From Bacteroidota bacterium (GTDB lineage: Bacteria > Bacteroidota > Bacteroidia > B-17B0 > Aurantibacillaceae): a DNA stretch of 40,436 nucleotides. The notes beneath the pieces are model-generated. The model made no database searches. It was not told where the DNA came from and saw nothing but the letters and a program-made list of their open reading frames with translations. Made by a program: the position numbers and the translations under genes. Position 1 is the first letter of the stretch. Each line of letters starts with the position of its first letter. The stretch covers positions 1-40,436 of the forward strand of contig JACCXH010000074.1 in the NCBI GenBank assembly GCA_013697245.1, read 5' to 3'. Shown piece by piece: positions 17,043 through 25,734 of this stretch.

Positions 17043-18287
17043 TTAATTGATTGTTCCAGCTGCAATAGTATTATTGGTGTTCTCATTCACTAAAATAAAA
17101 GCGCCTATAGCCCTGTTTTCGGCGTAAGCGTCAAAAGTTACAGGTTCAGCGGTTTTAATTAAAACTTTACAAATGTCGTTCAGTTTCATCGAGCCATCAC
17201 TTTGTAATTCCATAAAAGAATGGATATCTATTTTACTAATGACCTCTTTTACGATAGCCTTTGTACGAAAGCTATTTTGTTGAAGCAGTATTTTTTGCCC
17301 CGGAATAAAAGCAGCATTGTCCATCCAGCAAATGGTAGCAGTAATTTCTTTTTCTGTTTTTGGCAAATGTTCAAGAGATACGATCGAATTCCCTCTGCTA
17401 ACATCTACATCGTCTTTTAAATGTATCACAACGGGATCATTTATTTCTGCAATTTCAACTTCTTGTTGATTGATCTCGATCTTTTCAATTTCAGATTCAA
17501 TACGCGAAGGTAGAACCAGCACACGCTGACCTTTTTTATAGGAGCCGCTTGTTATTTTTCCGGCAAAACCACGGTAATCATGTAATTCATCTGTTTGTGG
17601 ACGAATAATATATTGCACCTGAAAACGGGATGCTTCTGATCTTTTATCTTCTGCGATCTCAACAGTTTCTAAAAAATCTAAAAGCGCCGGCCCGTTATAC
17701 CAATCCATTTTATCAGACTTGGTCACCACATTATCTCCTGCCAAAGCGCTGGCAGGAATAAACGAAATAGTTTTTAATCCTAATTGCTGTGCAAAAATTA
17801 AGTAATCAGCTTCAATTTCTTTGTAACGCGCTTCAGAATAATTTACAAGGTCCATTTTATTGATACAAACCAATACGTGAGGCATTCCTAAAATTGCCGA
17901 AAGAATTGAATGTCGTTTGGTTTGATCAGTAATTCCATTTCTCGCATCTACTAAAATAATTGCCAGGTCAGCGTTAGACGCACCTGTAAACATATTACGC
18001 GTGTATTGAATATGGCCCGGCGTATCAGCAATAATAAATTTGCGTTTATCTGTTGTAAAATATTTGTAGGCAACATCAATAGTAATTCCCTGTTCGCGTT
18101 CTGCACGTAAACCGTCCGTTAACAGCGCAAGATCAATTTCAGAATTAGCACCGGTAGTTTTACTCTGGCGCGTTAATGTTTCAATAATATCTGTTGAGAT
18201 AGAATTGCTATCGTATAATAAACGTCCGATGAGTGTGCTTTTACCATCATCTACGTTTCCTGCTGTAAAAAATCTTAATAACTTCAT
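17043..18287 (-). CDS. cysN: Sulfate adenylyltransferase subunit 1 (GTPase)
   Basis: 414 residues, EF-Tu-like GTPase subunit of ATP sulfurylase. GTP hydrolysis drives formation of APS from sulfate and ATP by CysD. The G1 motif GNVDDGKSTLIGRLL is at 10-24, G3 DTPGH and G4 NKMDL follow, and beta-barrel domains fill the remainder. The length shows no fused APS kinase (CysC), which agrees with the APS-type reductase encoded upstream. It is the last gene of the sulfate-reduction cluster; 73 bp separate it from cysD. No own terminator is seen after it, only the his attenuator. Confidence 0.97.
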   Translation of the reverse strand: MKLLRFFTAGNVDDGKSTLIGRLLYDSNSISTDIIETLTRQSKTTGANSEIDLALLTDGLRAEREQGITIDVAYKYFTTDKRKFIIADTPGHIQYTRNMFTGASNADLAIILVDARNGITDQTKRHSILSAILGMPHVLVCINKMDLVNYSEARYKEIEADYLIFAQQLGLKTISFIPASALAGDNVVTKSDKMDWYNGPALLDFLETVEIAEDKRSEASRFQVQYIIRPQTDELHDYRGFAGKITSGSYKKGQRVLVLPSRIESEIEKIEINQQEVEIAEINDPVVIHLKDDVDVSRGNSIVSLEHLPKTEKEITATICWMDNAAFIPGQKILLQQNSFRTKAIVKEVISKIDIHSFMELQSDGSMKLNDICKVLIKTAEPVTFDAYAENRAIGAFILVNENTNNTIAAGTIN

Positions 18288-18360
18288 TTTTGTTTAATTT
18301 GTTTTTTTTTATTCTCGACTTTAACCTGATAGAACAGCATCTGTTTCTGCCAACTGCGAA

Positions 18361-19269
18361 TTAAAAATACCCACCTTTTTTGCGGTCTTCCATAGCTGCC
18401 TCACTGACTCTATCATCCATTCTTGTAGCGCCACGCTCGCTTATTTTCGCTTCTTTTATTTCGTTGATGATATCATCAATTTTATATGCTTCACTTTCAA
18501 CAGCTGCGGTACATGTCATATCACCAACTGTTCTGTACCTTACATTTTTTGTAACGATCACATCTGTTTCATCTAATTTTAAAAATTCGTTGGTGCACAT
18601 AAGTTGACCATGTTCTGTAACAACACATTCTCTTTCGTGTGTGAAATAAATAGATGGCAATTCTATTTTTTCGCGTTTAATATAATTCCATACATCTAAT
18701 TCGGTCCAGTTACTTATTGGGAACACACGTACATTTTCGCCTTTATTTATTTTTCCGTTATAGATGTTCCATAACTCGGGGCGTTGCATTTTTGGATCCC
18801 ATTGTCCGAATTCATCTCGTACTGAAAAGATCCTTTCTTTGGCGCGGGCTTTTTCTTCATCTCTGCGGGCGCCACCAATGCAGGCATCAAATTCAAATTC
18901 TTCTATCACATCCAAAAGCGTGTAGGTTTGTAAGCCGTTCCTGCTCGGGAATTTTCCTTTGGCATCCTGCAACTTTTTTGCTTTGATAGTATCTTCAACC
19001 TTTCTTACAATTAATTTTTCGCCAAGTGCTTTGGCTAAATTATCTCTATACTCTAATGCTTCCGGAAAATTATGCCCTGTATCAACGTGCACCAAAGGAA
19101 AAGGGAATTTACCGGGGCGAAATGCCTTTAATGCCAAGTGTACTAAACAAATACTGTCTTTACCGCCACTAAATAATAATGCAGGGCGATCAAATTGCCC
19201 GGCCACCTCGCGCAGAATATAAATTGCTTCTGCTTCTAACTCATCTAAATAATCAAATTTTTTACTCAT
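18361..19269 (-). CDS. cysD: Sulfate adenylyltransferase subunit 2
   Basis: 302 residues, the catalytic subunit of ATP sulfurylase of the PAPS reductase/ATP pyrophosphatase fold. The PP-loop SGGKDSICLVHLALKAF, HVDTGHNFPEALEYRD, GGARRDEEKARAKERIFS and FPISNWTELDVWNYI are family signatures; the C-terminal RTVGDMTCT and DDRVSEAAMEDRKKGGYF are typical. It acts with CysN. The 71-bp gap to cysH contains a small hairpin-forming sequence (CCACTT near 19289 can pair with AAGTGG near 19313 on the transcript). Confidence 0.97.
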   Translation of the reverse strand: MSKKFDYLDELEAEAIYILREVAGQFDRPALLFSGGKDSICLVHLALKAFRPGKFPFPLVHVDTGHNFPEALEYRDNLAKALGEKLIVRKVEDTIKAKKLQDAKGKFPSRNGLQTYTLLDVIEEFEFDACIGGARRDEEKARAKERIFSVRDEFGQWDPKMQRPELWNIYNGKINKGENVRVFPISNWTELDVWNYIKREKIELPSIYFTHERECVVTEHGQLMCTNEFLKLDETDVIVTKNVRYRTVGDMTCTAAVESEAYKIDDIINEIKEAKISERGATRMDDRVSEAAMEDRKKGGYF

Positions 19270-19340
19270 GTTTTATTTTTTTTCTTAACCACTTAGTACA
19301 CAAAGCTTCCACAAGTGGCACAATGTTTTTAGCTATTCGT

Positions 19341-20045
19341 TTATTTTATTGTATGAAGGCCACATTCTTTTTTATCATTCTGTTCCCACCACCAGCGCCC
19401 GGCTCTAAAGTCCTCTCCTTCTTTTATCGCTCTTGTACATGGCGCGCAGCCAATGCTTACAAAACCTTTATCGTGTAAACTGTTGTAAGGAATATTATGT
19501 TTTGCAATATAATTTTTTACTTCCTCTAATGTCCAGTTAATAATTGGATGAAATTTTATGATCTGGTTTCCTTCATCCCATTCCAATGCAGGCATATCTT
19601 TTCGGTTTCCCGATTGTTCTGCCCTTATGCCGGTGATCCAGATCTTATTTCCTTTCAATGCACGTTTTAATGGTTCAACTTTTCTGATATAACAACATTC
19701 TTTCCTGTTATCAAGTGACTCATAAAAACTATTTGGACCTTTTTGAGAAACTAATTTTTCTATTTCTTCAGTTTGCGGATAATAGGTTTTAATTTGTTTT
19801 TTATAACGTTGTAACGTACTTTCTAAAACCGAATAGGTCTCAGGAAATAAACGGCCCGTATCTAATGTAAAAATTTCTATAGGTAAATTCGTCGAAAAAA
19901 TTAAATGGGTAATAACCTGATCTTCGTATCCAAGGCTTGTAGAAAATACAACATCACCGGGAAATTCGTTAGCTAAAAGCGCTAAAGATCCTTCAGGAGA
20001 TTGATCATGGATTAATTTTTCTATTTTATTAATTTCCTCGTTCAC
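19341..20045 (-). CDS. cysH: Assimilatory adenylyl-sulfate (APS) reductase
   Basis: 234 residues. It reduces APS to sulfite with thioredoxin. FSTSLGYEDQVITHL is the substrate-binding loop and ECGLH near the C-terminus carries the catalytic Cys228. Cys117-Cys118 in KECCYIRK plus Cys200 and Cys203 in GCAPCT are the four ligands of the [4Fe-4S] cluster that marks APS reductases, as opposed to cluster-free PAPS reductases of E. coli type. This fits the lack of an APS kinase. The start is a GTG at 20045 that overlaps the TAG stop of metZ by one base, so it is probably translated by coupling. Confidence 0.94.
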   Translation of the reverse strand: MNEEINKIEKLIHDQSPEGSLALLANEFPGDVVFSTSLGYEDQVITHLIFSTNLPIEIFTLDTGRLFPETYSVLESTLQRYKKQIKTYYPQTEEIEKLVSQKGPNSFYESLDNRKECCYIRKVEPLKRALKGNKIWITGIRAEQSGNRKDMPALEWDEGNQIIKFHPIINWTLEEVKNYIAKHNIPYNSLHDKGFVSIGCAPCTRAIKEGEDFRAGRWWWEQNDKKECGLHTIK

Positions 20046-21211
20046 TAGTCCAATGCTTGTAAAATGTCGTTTAAAATATCTTCTTTATTTTCTAACCCAA
20101 TTGAAATGCGTATTAAGCCCGGGGTTATACCAACTGTTTTTCTTTCTTCCTCAGAAAGTTTGCAGTGTGTGGATGAAGCCGGATGTGTTACAATAGATCT
20201 TACATCGCCAAGGTTAGGAGAGATCTTGATCATTTGTAATTTATCTAAGAACTTTTTCGCTGCTTCATAACCGCCTTTAACTGTGATCGTAATTATTCCA
20301 CCGCCGGCTTTCATTTGTTTTTTTGCAATGTTATGATTAGGATGTGACGGTAAGAATGGATAAGATACATTCTCTAATTTGGAATTTCCTTCTAATGACT
20401 CTGCAATGTATAAAGCGTTCTCGCAATGACGATCCATTCTTAAAGCTAAAGTTTCTAAACTCTTGCTTAAGGTCCAGGCATTAAACGGACTTAACGATGG
20501 CCCTGTTAACCTTCCAAACAAATAAATATCATTTATTAACTCTTTTTTTCCAACCGTAACTCCACCTAATACCCGTCCTTGTCCATCCATGTATTTTGTT
20601 GCTGAATGGAGAACAAGATCGGCACCATATTTTATAGGTTGCTGTAAATAAGGTGTTGCAAAACAATTATCCACAATAAAAAGTAGTTTGTTTTTTTTCG
20701 CGATCTTATTTACTACTTCAAGATCAATTAATTCTATTGCAGGATTTGTTGGCGTTTCTAAATAAATAAAACGTGTTTCGGGTTTAATTAATTTTTCTAT
20801 TTCAGAAACATTATTTGTATTGAAATATGAATGAGTAATATTTAATTTTGGAAAATATTTTGTAAAAATAGCATGCGTTGCTCCAAATACAGAAGAGCAG
20901 GAAACAATATGATCTCCTGATTTTAACAGAGCCATAAATGTTGTGTAAATGGCTGCCATCCCTGAGGCGAAAGCAACTCCTGCTTCCGCATTTTCGAGAA
21001 GACAAACTTTATTTACAAATTCGTTCAAGTTAGGATTTGTATAACGCGAATAAATAAAATCTTCTGATTCGTCATTAAAGGCAGCACGCATTTCTTCTGC
21101 AGTATCAAATACAAAGCTGGATGTTAAATAGAGTGGGGCAGAGTGCTCGTTGTTCTGACTGCGCTCCATTTGCGCTCTTATGGCTTTTGTTTCAAAATGT
21201 TTATTTTCCAT
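20045..21211 (-). CDS. metZ: O-acylhomoserine sulfhydrylase (MetZ-like, PLP)
   Basis: 388 residues, Cys/Met metabolism PLP-dependent enzyme. YSRYTNPNLNEFVNKVCLLENAEAG, SGMAAIYTTFMAL, YLETPTNP, VDNCFATPYLQ and the PLP-lysine motif LHSATKYMDGQGRVLGG are conserved. The GQGRVLGG segment resembles O-succinyl/O-acetylhomoserine sulfhydrylases, which add sulfide directly to an activated homoserine to give homocysteine. Since the window also encodes MetX, the likely substrate is O-acetylhomoserine. Its place inside the sulfate-reduction operon fits a role in fixing the sulfide made there. Cystathionine gamma-synthase activity cannot be excluded. Confidence 0.88.
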   Translation of the reverse strand: MENKHFETKAIRAQMERSQNNEHSAPLYLTSSFVFDTAEEMRAAFNDESEDFIYSRYTNPNLNEFVNKVCLLENAEAGVAFASGMAAIYTTFMALLKSGDHIVSCSSVFGATHAIFTKYFPKLNITHSYFNTNNVSEIEKLIKPETRFIYLETPTNPAIELIDLEVVNKIAKKNKLLFIVDNCFATPYLQQPIKYGADLVLHSATKYMDGQGRVLGGVTVGKKELINDIYLFGRLTGPSLSPFNAWTLSKSLETLALRMDRHCENALYIAESLEGNSKLENVSYPFLPSHPNHNIAKKQMKAGGGIITITVKGGYEAAKKFLDKLQMIKISPNLGDVRSIVTHPASSTHCKLSEEERKTVGITPGLIRISIGLENKEDILNDILQALD

Positions 21212-21213
21212 AA

Positions 21214-21627
21214 TTAATTAACTGATACTTTATAAGTTATTTTTGCTGTTGGCTCAAGTGTTTTAGATACTGAACAATATTTGTCTACCGATAACTGCAC
21301 GGCACGCTCTGCTTTATCTTGGTCTACTTTTCCTTTTATTTTAAAATGCAGAACGATATTTTTAAATAAAGAAACGTCGCCTGTTTTTTCGCGATTACCA
21401 TCTACTTCAATTTCAAATGATTCTATTTCTTGCTTTTGTTTTTTTAAGATCAGGATCACATCAATAGCGCTGCATCCTCCTAAAGCCGAAAGGAGTAGTT
21501 GCATTGGCCGCATACCTTTGTCGTTACCACCAATATCAGGTGCGCCATCCATTAATATTGAATTACCCTGCTCGTTGGTAGCTTCCATATTCAAGGCATC
21601 ATCTATTCGTTTAATATTTATTTTCAT
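21214..21627 (-). CDS. OsmC/Ohr family protein
   Basis: 137 residues with the OsmC fold. The two conserved redox cysteines are present: one in LLSALGGCSAIDVILILKK and one in SVDKYCSVSKTL. Family members reduce organic hydroperoxides with thiols; other members have unknown roles in thiol or sulfur metabolism. It lies 2 bp before metZ and 31 bp after the ferredoxin-NADP reductase in the sulfate-assimilation operon, which suggests a role linked to sulfur or redox balance, but this is context only. Confidence 0.85.
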   Translation of the reverse strand: MKINIKRIDDALNMEATNEQGNSILMDGAPDIGGNDKGMRPMQLLLSALGGCSAIDVILILKKQKQEIESFEIEVDGNREKTGDVSLFKNIVLHFKIKGKVDQDKAERAVQLSVDKYCSVSKTLEPTAKITYKVSVN

Positions 21628-21658
21628 TTGTTTATTATTTCTCTAAATATACTTTATT

Positions 21659-22669
21659 TTAAAATGAATTTACACCATTTACAGTTGTATATTTCATAGT
21701 ATACTTTACCCCGGGGTTAATATATTTGTAGGCACTATGGCTCATAAGCGCCGCTTCGTGAAAACCACACAAGATCAATTTTAATTTATTTTTGTATGTA
21801 TTGATATCTCCTATTGCATAAATACCTGGAATATTGGTTGAATAATCTTCTGTATTTACTTCAATAGCATTTTTATCAATATTTAAACCCCAATTTTCTA
21901 TAGGCCCTAACTTCGGACTCAAACCAAATAAAGGGATCAGGTGATCTGTATCAATAATGCTTTGCTCATTTGTTTTACTATTCGTCATGGCTACGCTGTT
22001 TAATTTACCGTTGCCATTTACATAATTCAAGTTGGTGTTAAGGTGTAGTTTTATTTTGCCTTCTTCCGCCAGTTTAAAAACTTTGTTCACACTATCTGGT
22101 GTTCCTCTAAATGATTCGCTGCGGTGAACAAGCGTTAATTCGGAACATACTTCACTTAAAAATATGGTCCAGTCCAAAGCACTGTCTCCACCACCTGCAA
22201 TTACCATTTTTTTACCACGGTATTTTTCGGGATCAAGGATCATGTAATTAATACCTTTTCCGTTCTCAAATTTTTCCAAACCTTCTACTTCCGGTTTACG
22301 AGGTTCAAAACAACCCAAACCTCCTGCAATAACAATTACCTTGGCTTGTATCTGTGTTCCTAAATTAGTTGTGAGAAGAAAATCTTTTTCTCCGCGCTTT
22401 TCTAAACTTTCAATGCGTTCACCTAAAGTATAACCCGGACCAAAAGGCTCAGCTTGTTTCACCAAATTATCTACCAGCTCTTGCGCTAATACACTTGGAA
22501 AACCCGGAATATCGTAAATAGGTTTTTTAGGATAGATCTCTGAAAGCTGCCCTCCCACTTGCGGTAAATAATCAATTAAATGACAGCGCATTTTTAAAAG
22601 TCCTGCTTCAAAAATCGCAAATAATGCTACGGGTCCTGCGCCTACAATGGCTATATCTGTTGTTATCAT
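21659..22669 (-). CDS. Ferredoxin-NADP+ reductase, thioredoxin-reductase-like type
   Basis: 336 residues, FAD/NAD(P) flavoprotein. The FAD-binding GAGPVALFAIFEAGLL is at the N-terminus, followed by YLPQVGGQLSEIYPKKPIYDIPGFP, the second nucleotide-binding motif IAGGGDSALDW and GIYAIGDI. There is no CxxC redox pair at the position used by thioredoxin reductases, which is typical of this FNR type. It would supply reduced ferredoxin to the sulfite reductase encoded upstream. Overlap with the preceding gene is 4 bp, indicating coupled translation. Confidence 0.88.
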   Translation of the reverse strand: MITTDIAIVGAGPVALFAIFEAGLLKMRCHLIDYLPQVGGQLSEIYPKKPIYDIPGFPSVLAQELVDNLVKQAEPFGPGYTLGERIESLEKRGEKDFLLTTNLGTQIQAKVIVIAGGLGCFEPRKPEVEGLEKFENGKGINYMILDPEKYRGKKMVIAGGGDSALDWTIFLSEVCSELTLVHRSESFRGTPDSVNKVFKLAEEGKIKLHLNTNLNYVNGNGKLNSVAMTNSKTNEQSIIDTDHLIPLFGLSPKLGPIENWGLNIDKNAIEVNTEDYSTNIPGIYAIGDINTYKNKLKLILCGFHEAALMSHSAYKYINPGVKYTMKYTTVNGVNSF

Positions 22670-24165
22670 TTTAATAAAGAGGTTATAATTGTTTTTAAAC
22701 TGATTGCTATTACCAAAAAGCCAACAAAAAGCAATCCTTTTTTTGTTGGGATCTTATTTGAAAAATAAATTGATATTGGTGCGGCCACCATGCCACCAAT
22801 AACTAAGCCTAATATAATTTGCCAATGGCTTAATCCAATAATAAAGAAGAATGTCAGTGTACTAATTAATGCAACAAAAAATTTTGCTAAATGCGATGAG
22901 CCGATAGCATATCTTAAGTTTCTTCCACCGGCTACTAATGAAGTTGTAACAATTGGTCCCCAACCACCACCACCAACCGAATCTAAAAATCCGCCGGTTG
23001 CAGCCACAATACCAACCTTTTTTATTTTAGATACTTTTTTCAAATGAATGTCTTTGGCTCTAAAAATTATCATTACACCTAGTATTAAAGTATAAATAGA
23101 AACCAAAGGTTTTATTATTGAAAAGTAATCTTTGCTGATAAACGAAATGGCAGCAGCGCCTATAATTGCCCCTATAATACCTGGCCAAACTAGTTTTTTG
23201 AATAATTTCATATTCACATTTTTGTAACGCATATATACTAAAGAGGATGAACCGGTTGTAAATACTTCCGAAGCATGCATACTAGCGCTTGCAACTGCAG
23301 GTGTAATTGCAGGAATGCCTAAGCTCAATAAAAAAGTTGTAACAGTTACGCCATAAGCCATACCTAAAGCCCCATCTATCATCTGGGCAATAAAGCCGGC
23401 TAAAACATAGATCCAGATGTTTGGATCAAAACTTTGAAATGTTGCACTCACAAACGAAGCAACATCACTAAACGGCACATAAGTTAATACCAAATGTCCA
23501 AAGATCATGATCAAGATCACCGCAAAAGAATATAAAGTGGCGACACGTATTTTTTTAAGAAGCGTATTTTTTTCGAGCGGTTTAGCAGATAGATTTGCTG
23601 TTATCTTGTTTAGTTCAGATACCTTGTGTGAGAAATCACCATCTAACCGGGTTCTGATCTTATATAAATTCTCTAACACTTCCTGCATTTCATCAGGAAA
23701 TGATTCTTCGAAAACTTCACGCACACGCTTGGCAATTGTTGGCGATTTTCCATTGGTAGAGATCGCTATCTTAAGATCACCTTTCTGAACAATAGAACCT
23801 AAATAAAAATCACATTGTTCTGGTGTATCTGCCACATTGGCCAGAATATTTCGTTTTTGAGCTTCTGCCTTAATAAGTAGACTGATCTCTTTATTATTAA
23901 CTGCTACAATAACCAAATCGATATTCTCAAGGTCCTCGTTTTTAAAACCACGTTCTTTAATAATTAAATTAGAATGCAAAAACGAGAACGCTTTTATCTC
24001 CTCACTAACAAGAGTTGCTACAAGTGTAACCTTTGTTGCGGGACTATTATTTAAAACTGCACTTACTTTTTCCAACCCAACTTTCCCACCGCCAACGATC
24101 AGTACCCTGAAATTTTCTAACTTCAAAAAAACGGGAAATAATTTGTTTATACTTTCTGTGTTCAT
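22666..24165 (-). CDS. Fusion: precorrin-2 dehydrogenase / sirohydrochlorin ferrochelatase + TauE/SafE (TSUP) transporter
   Basis: 499 residues with two unrelated parts. Residues 1-200 match the N-terminal half of CysG (also Met8/SirC): LIVGGGKVGLEKVSAVL (NAD-binding), VNNKEI, NVADTPEQCDFYLGSIVQKGDL and ISTNGKSPTIAKRVRE. This part oxidises precorrin-2 and may insert iron to make siroheme. Residues about 205-499 are a polytopic membrane domain of about eight segments with GFIAQMIDGALGMAYGV, typical of TSUP (sulfite, sulfonate or thiosulfate exporters/importers). The fusion joins siroheme synthesis with transport of a sulfur compound and is continuous in frame. It overlaps both neighbours by 4 bp. 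Confidence 0.9.
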   Translation of the reverse strand: MNTESINKLFPVFLKLENFRVLIVGGGKVGLEKVSAVLNNSPATKVTLVATLVSEEIKAFSFLHSNLIIKERGFKNEDLENIDLVIVAVNNKEISLLIKAEAQKRNILANVADTPEQCDFYLGSIVQKGDLKIAISTNGKSPTIAKRVREVFEESFPDEMQEVLENLYKIRTRLDGDFSHKVSELNKITANLSAKPLEKNTLLKKIRVATLYSFAVILIMIFGHLVLTYVPFSDVASFVSATFQSFDPNIWIYVLAGFIAQMIDGALGMAYGVTVTTFLLSLGIPAITPAVASASMHASEVFTTGSSSLVYMRYKNVNMKLFKKLVWPGIIGAIIGAAAISFISKDYFSIIKPLVSIYTLILGVMIIFRAKDIHLKKVSKIKKVGIVAATGGFLDSVGGGGWGPIVTTSLVAGGRNLRYAIGSSHLAKFFVALISTLTFFFIIGLSHWQIILGLVIGGMVAAPISIYFSNKIPTKKGLLFVGFLVIAISLKTIITSLLK

Positions 24166-24884
24166 AATTGAAGCGTGTGATAAAAGTTAAAACGAATAAC
24201 TTCTGTTCTTAAAAAAGTGTTACCTGAAGATAACTGCTGCCAGATATGCATATATTGTAATTGAAGAGTGAGTTTTTTATTCAGCTCAAGATTTACGCCA
24301 ACATAAGCCCTGTTTTGATCAAAATAATTATAGGTAATATTTTTTCCGGCGTTTATCATTAATTCATTTCCAACAAGTGCAACTAGATTTTTCCCATTCT
24401 CATTAAGTTTAATCAATCTAAAGCGCAGATCAAGTTTATACCGAAACCTGTAATTAAATATATATTCATTTGTAGGTTCGTTACTTTTTACCTGTTCGCT
24501 AAAACGTTCTTCGAGCCTGAAACGATGTGTGATTTTAATAGTTGTTAATTTGTCATGAACTGCAATTTCCTGCCAAGGACGCCATTCGCCCCGGGTTTTC
24601 TCATTCGTAATAAAATACCGAAAATGCGCTATTCCGGCTGTGACAGTTATTTTATCATTAATGGAAAAAGCAAGCCCGCTTCTTATAAGCGCCTGTGAAT
24701 AATCGTTGTACCAATTCTTAGTTCTGAATTGAATATCGCTGTTCACACTCCACTTTTGATTGAGATGGATAGCATTATAATAACCGATCCAAAGCATGTT
24801 ATCTTTTAGTATTAGCGGCTTTAAACTTTGTGAAAAAATAAGCACAGGCAAAAGAATATTAAATATTGTTAGCGCTGCTTTCAT
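24162..24884 (-). CDS. DUF2490-like outer-membrane protein
   Basis: 240 residues. A signal peptide (MKAALTIFNILLPVLIFSQ) is followed by amphipathic beta-strand-rich sequence with many aromatic residues (MLWIGYYNAIHLNQKWSV, YNDYSQALIRSGLAFSI, TAGIAHFRYF, RFRLEERFSEQ) and ends in VIRFNFYHTLQL, like a beta-barrel terminus. This is the pattern of DUF2490 proteins, of unknown function. It overlaps the fused siroheme/TSUP gene by 4 bp and shares one base with cobA, so it is firmly part of the sulfur operon. It may be an outer-membrane channel for a sulfur compound, but that is only context. Confidence 0.8.
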   Translation of the reverse strand: MKAALTIFNILLPVLIFSQSLKPLILKDNMLWIGYYNAIHLNQKWSVNSDIQFRTKNWYNDYSQALIRSGLAFSINDKITVTAGIAHFRYFITNEKTRGEWRPWQEIAVHDKLTTIKITHRFRLEERFSEQVKSNEPTNEYIFNYRFRYKLDLRFRLIKLNENGKNLVALVGNELMINAGKNITYNYFDQNRAYVGVNLELNKKLTLQLQYMHIWQQLSSGNTFLRTEVIRFNFYHTLQL

Positions 24885-25654
24885 TAGTTAAATAAATACC
24901 TCGAATTAACCCTGCTTAAAGAAAATGCCCTGTGCTGTTTTACAACTTCACCAATAATGATGACGGCAGGCGCTTGTATATTTTCTTTTTCGGAAATCCC
25001 CACAATTGTATCAATTGTTCCTAATGCAATTGCCTGATTTGGCAAAGAACCATTTTGAATTAATGCTACAGCAGTATTTCCTTTATTTTCTTTTTTAAAT
25101 ACCTCTGCTATCTCTTTTAATTTCGATAGTCCCATCAAAATAACTACTGTAGCATTTGTTTTGGCAGCCAATAAAACATCTTGAGACAATTTATTTTCTT
25201 TTGTTGTACCTGTAATTACCCAAAAACTTTCGCTTACACCACGATGTGTTACGGGTATACCACTTAATGCAGGAACACCAATGGAGCTAGAGATCCCCGG
25301 CACAACCTGTGTTTCAATATTAAACGCATAAGCATAATCTATTTCTTCCTGGCCACGGCCAAAAACAAAAGAGTCGCCACCTTTTAAGCGTACAACGTGA
25401 CCATGCGTAAAAGCAAGGTCAATTATCAAGGAGTTAATTTGTTCTTGTGTATATGCATGTTGATGATTACGCTTGCCAACATAAATTTTTAAAGCATTAG
25501 CAGGTGCAAAGTTTAATAGTTCTTTATTTACAAGTGCATCATATAAAACAACATCTGCCGTTTTTATAGCATTAAGGCCTTTAAGTGTTATTAATTCAAT
25601 ATCGCCGGGACCGGCACCCACAAGGGTTAATTTTGGATTTATAGTTTGTGACAT
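24884..25654 (-). CDS. cobA: Uroporphyrinogen-III C-methyltransferase
   Basis: 256 residues, SAM-dependent methyltransferase that makes precorrin-2, the first step to siroheme. LTLVGAGPGDIELITLKGLNAI, VVLYDALV, VRLKGGDSFVFGRGQEE, VPGISSSIGVPALSGIPVTHRGVS and VILMGLSKL are the family signatures. With the CysG-like domain encoded two genes downstream it supplies siroheme for the adjacent sulfite reductase. It is separated from that gene by 136 bp that hold a Cys-rich leader peptide and two interleaved hairpins, so its expression may be adjusted independently of the upstream part of the operon. Confidence 0.95.
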   Translation of the reverse strand: MSQTINPKLTLVGAGPGDIELITLKGLNAIKTADVVLYDALVNKELLNFAPANALKIYVGKRNHQHAYTQEQINSLIIDLAFTHGHVVRLKGGDSFVFGRGQEEIDYAYAFNIETQVVPGISSSIGVPALSGIPVTHRGVSESFWVITGTTKENKLSQDVLLAAKTNATVVILMGLSKLKEIAEVFKKENKGNTAVALIQNGSLPNQAIALGTIDTIVGISEKENIQAPAVIIIGEVVKQHRAFSLSRVNSRYLFN

Positions 25655-25679
25655 GATTTTTTTATTTAACTGTTTATAA

Positions 25680-25734
25680 TTTGAATTTCGGTTTAATGTT
25701 TAACTGAGCAGCCGAAATTTCAAACTCAGTTAAA
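25680..25734 (-). promoter_or_regulatory. Two mutually exclusive hairpins between leader peptide and cobA
   Basis: Hairpin A: UUUAACUGAG (25734-25725) with CUCAGUUAAA (25708-25699), 10 perfect pairs. Hairpin B: UUUGAAAUUUCGG (25724-25712) with CCGAAAUUCAAA (25691-25680), 12 pairs with one bulge. The arms interleave (A5', B5', A3', B3'), so only one can form at a time, as in an attenuator. Neither is followed by a U-run, so control of cobA translation or Rho access is as likely as intrinsic termination. Confidence 0.75.

Noticed and set aside
18288-18360. Leader peptide between cysD and cysN
   Set aside because: No short frame with a run of one amino acid and no terminator-like hairpin is visible in the 73 bp.
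19289-19318. Hairpin between cysH and cysD as another attenuator
   Set aside because: Short pairing (CCACTT/AAGTGG, or CCAC/GTGG), no leader frame rich in one amino acid and no U-run.
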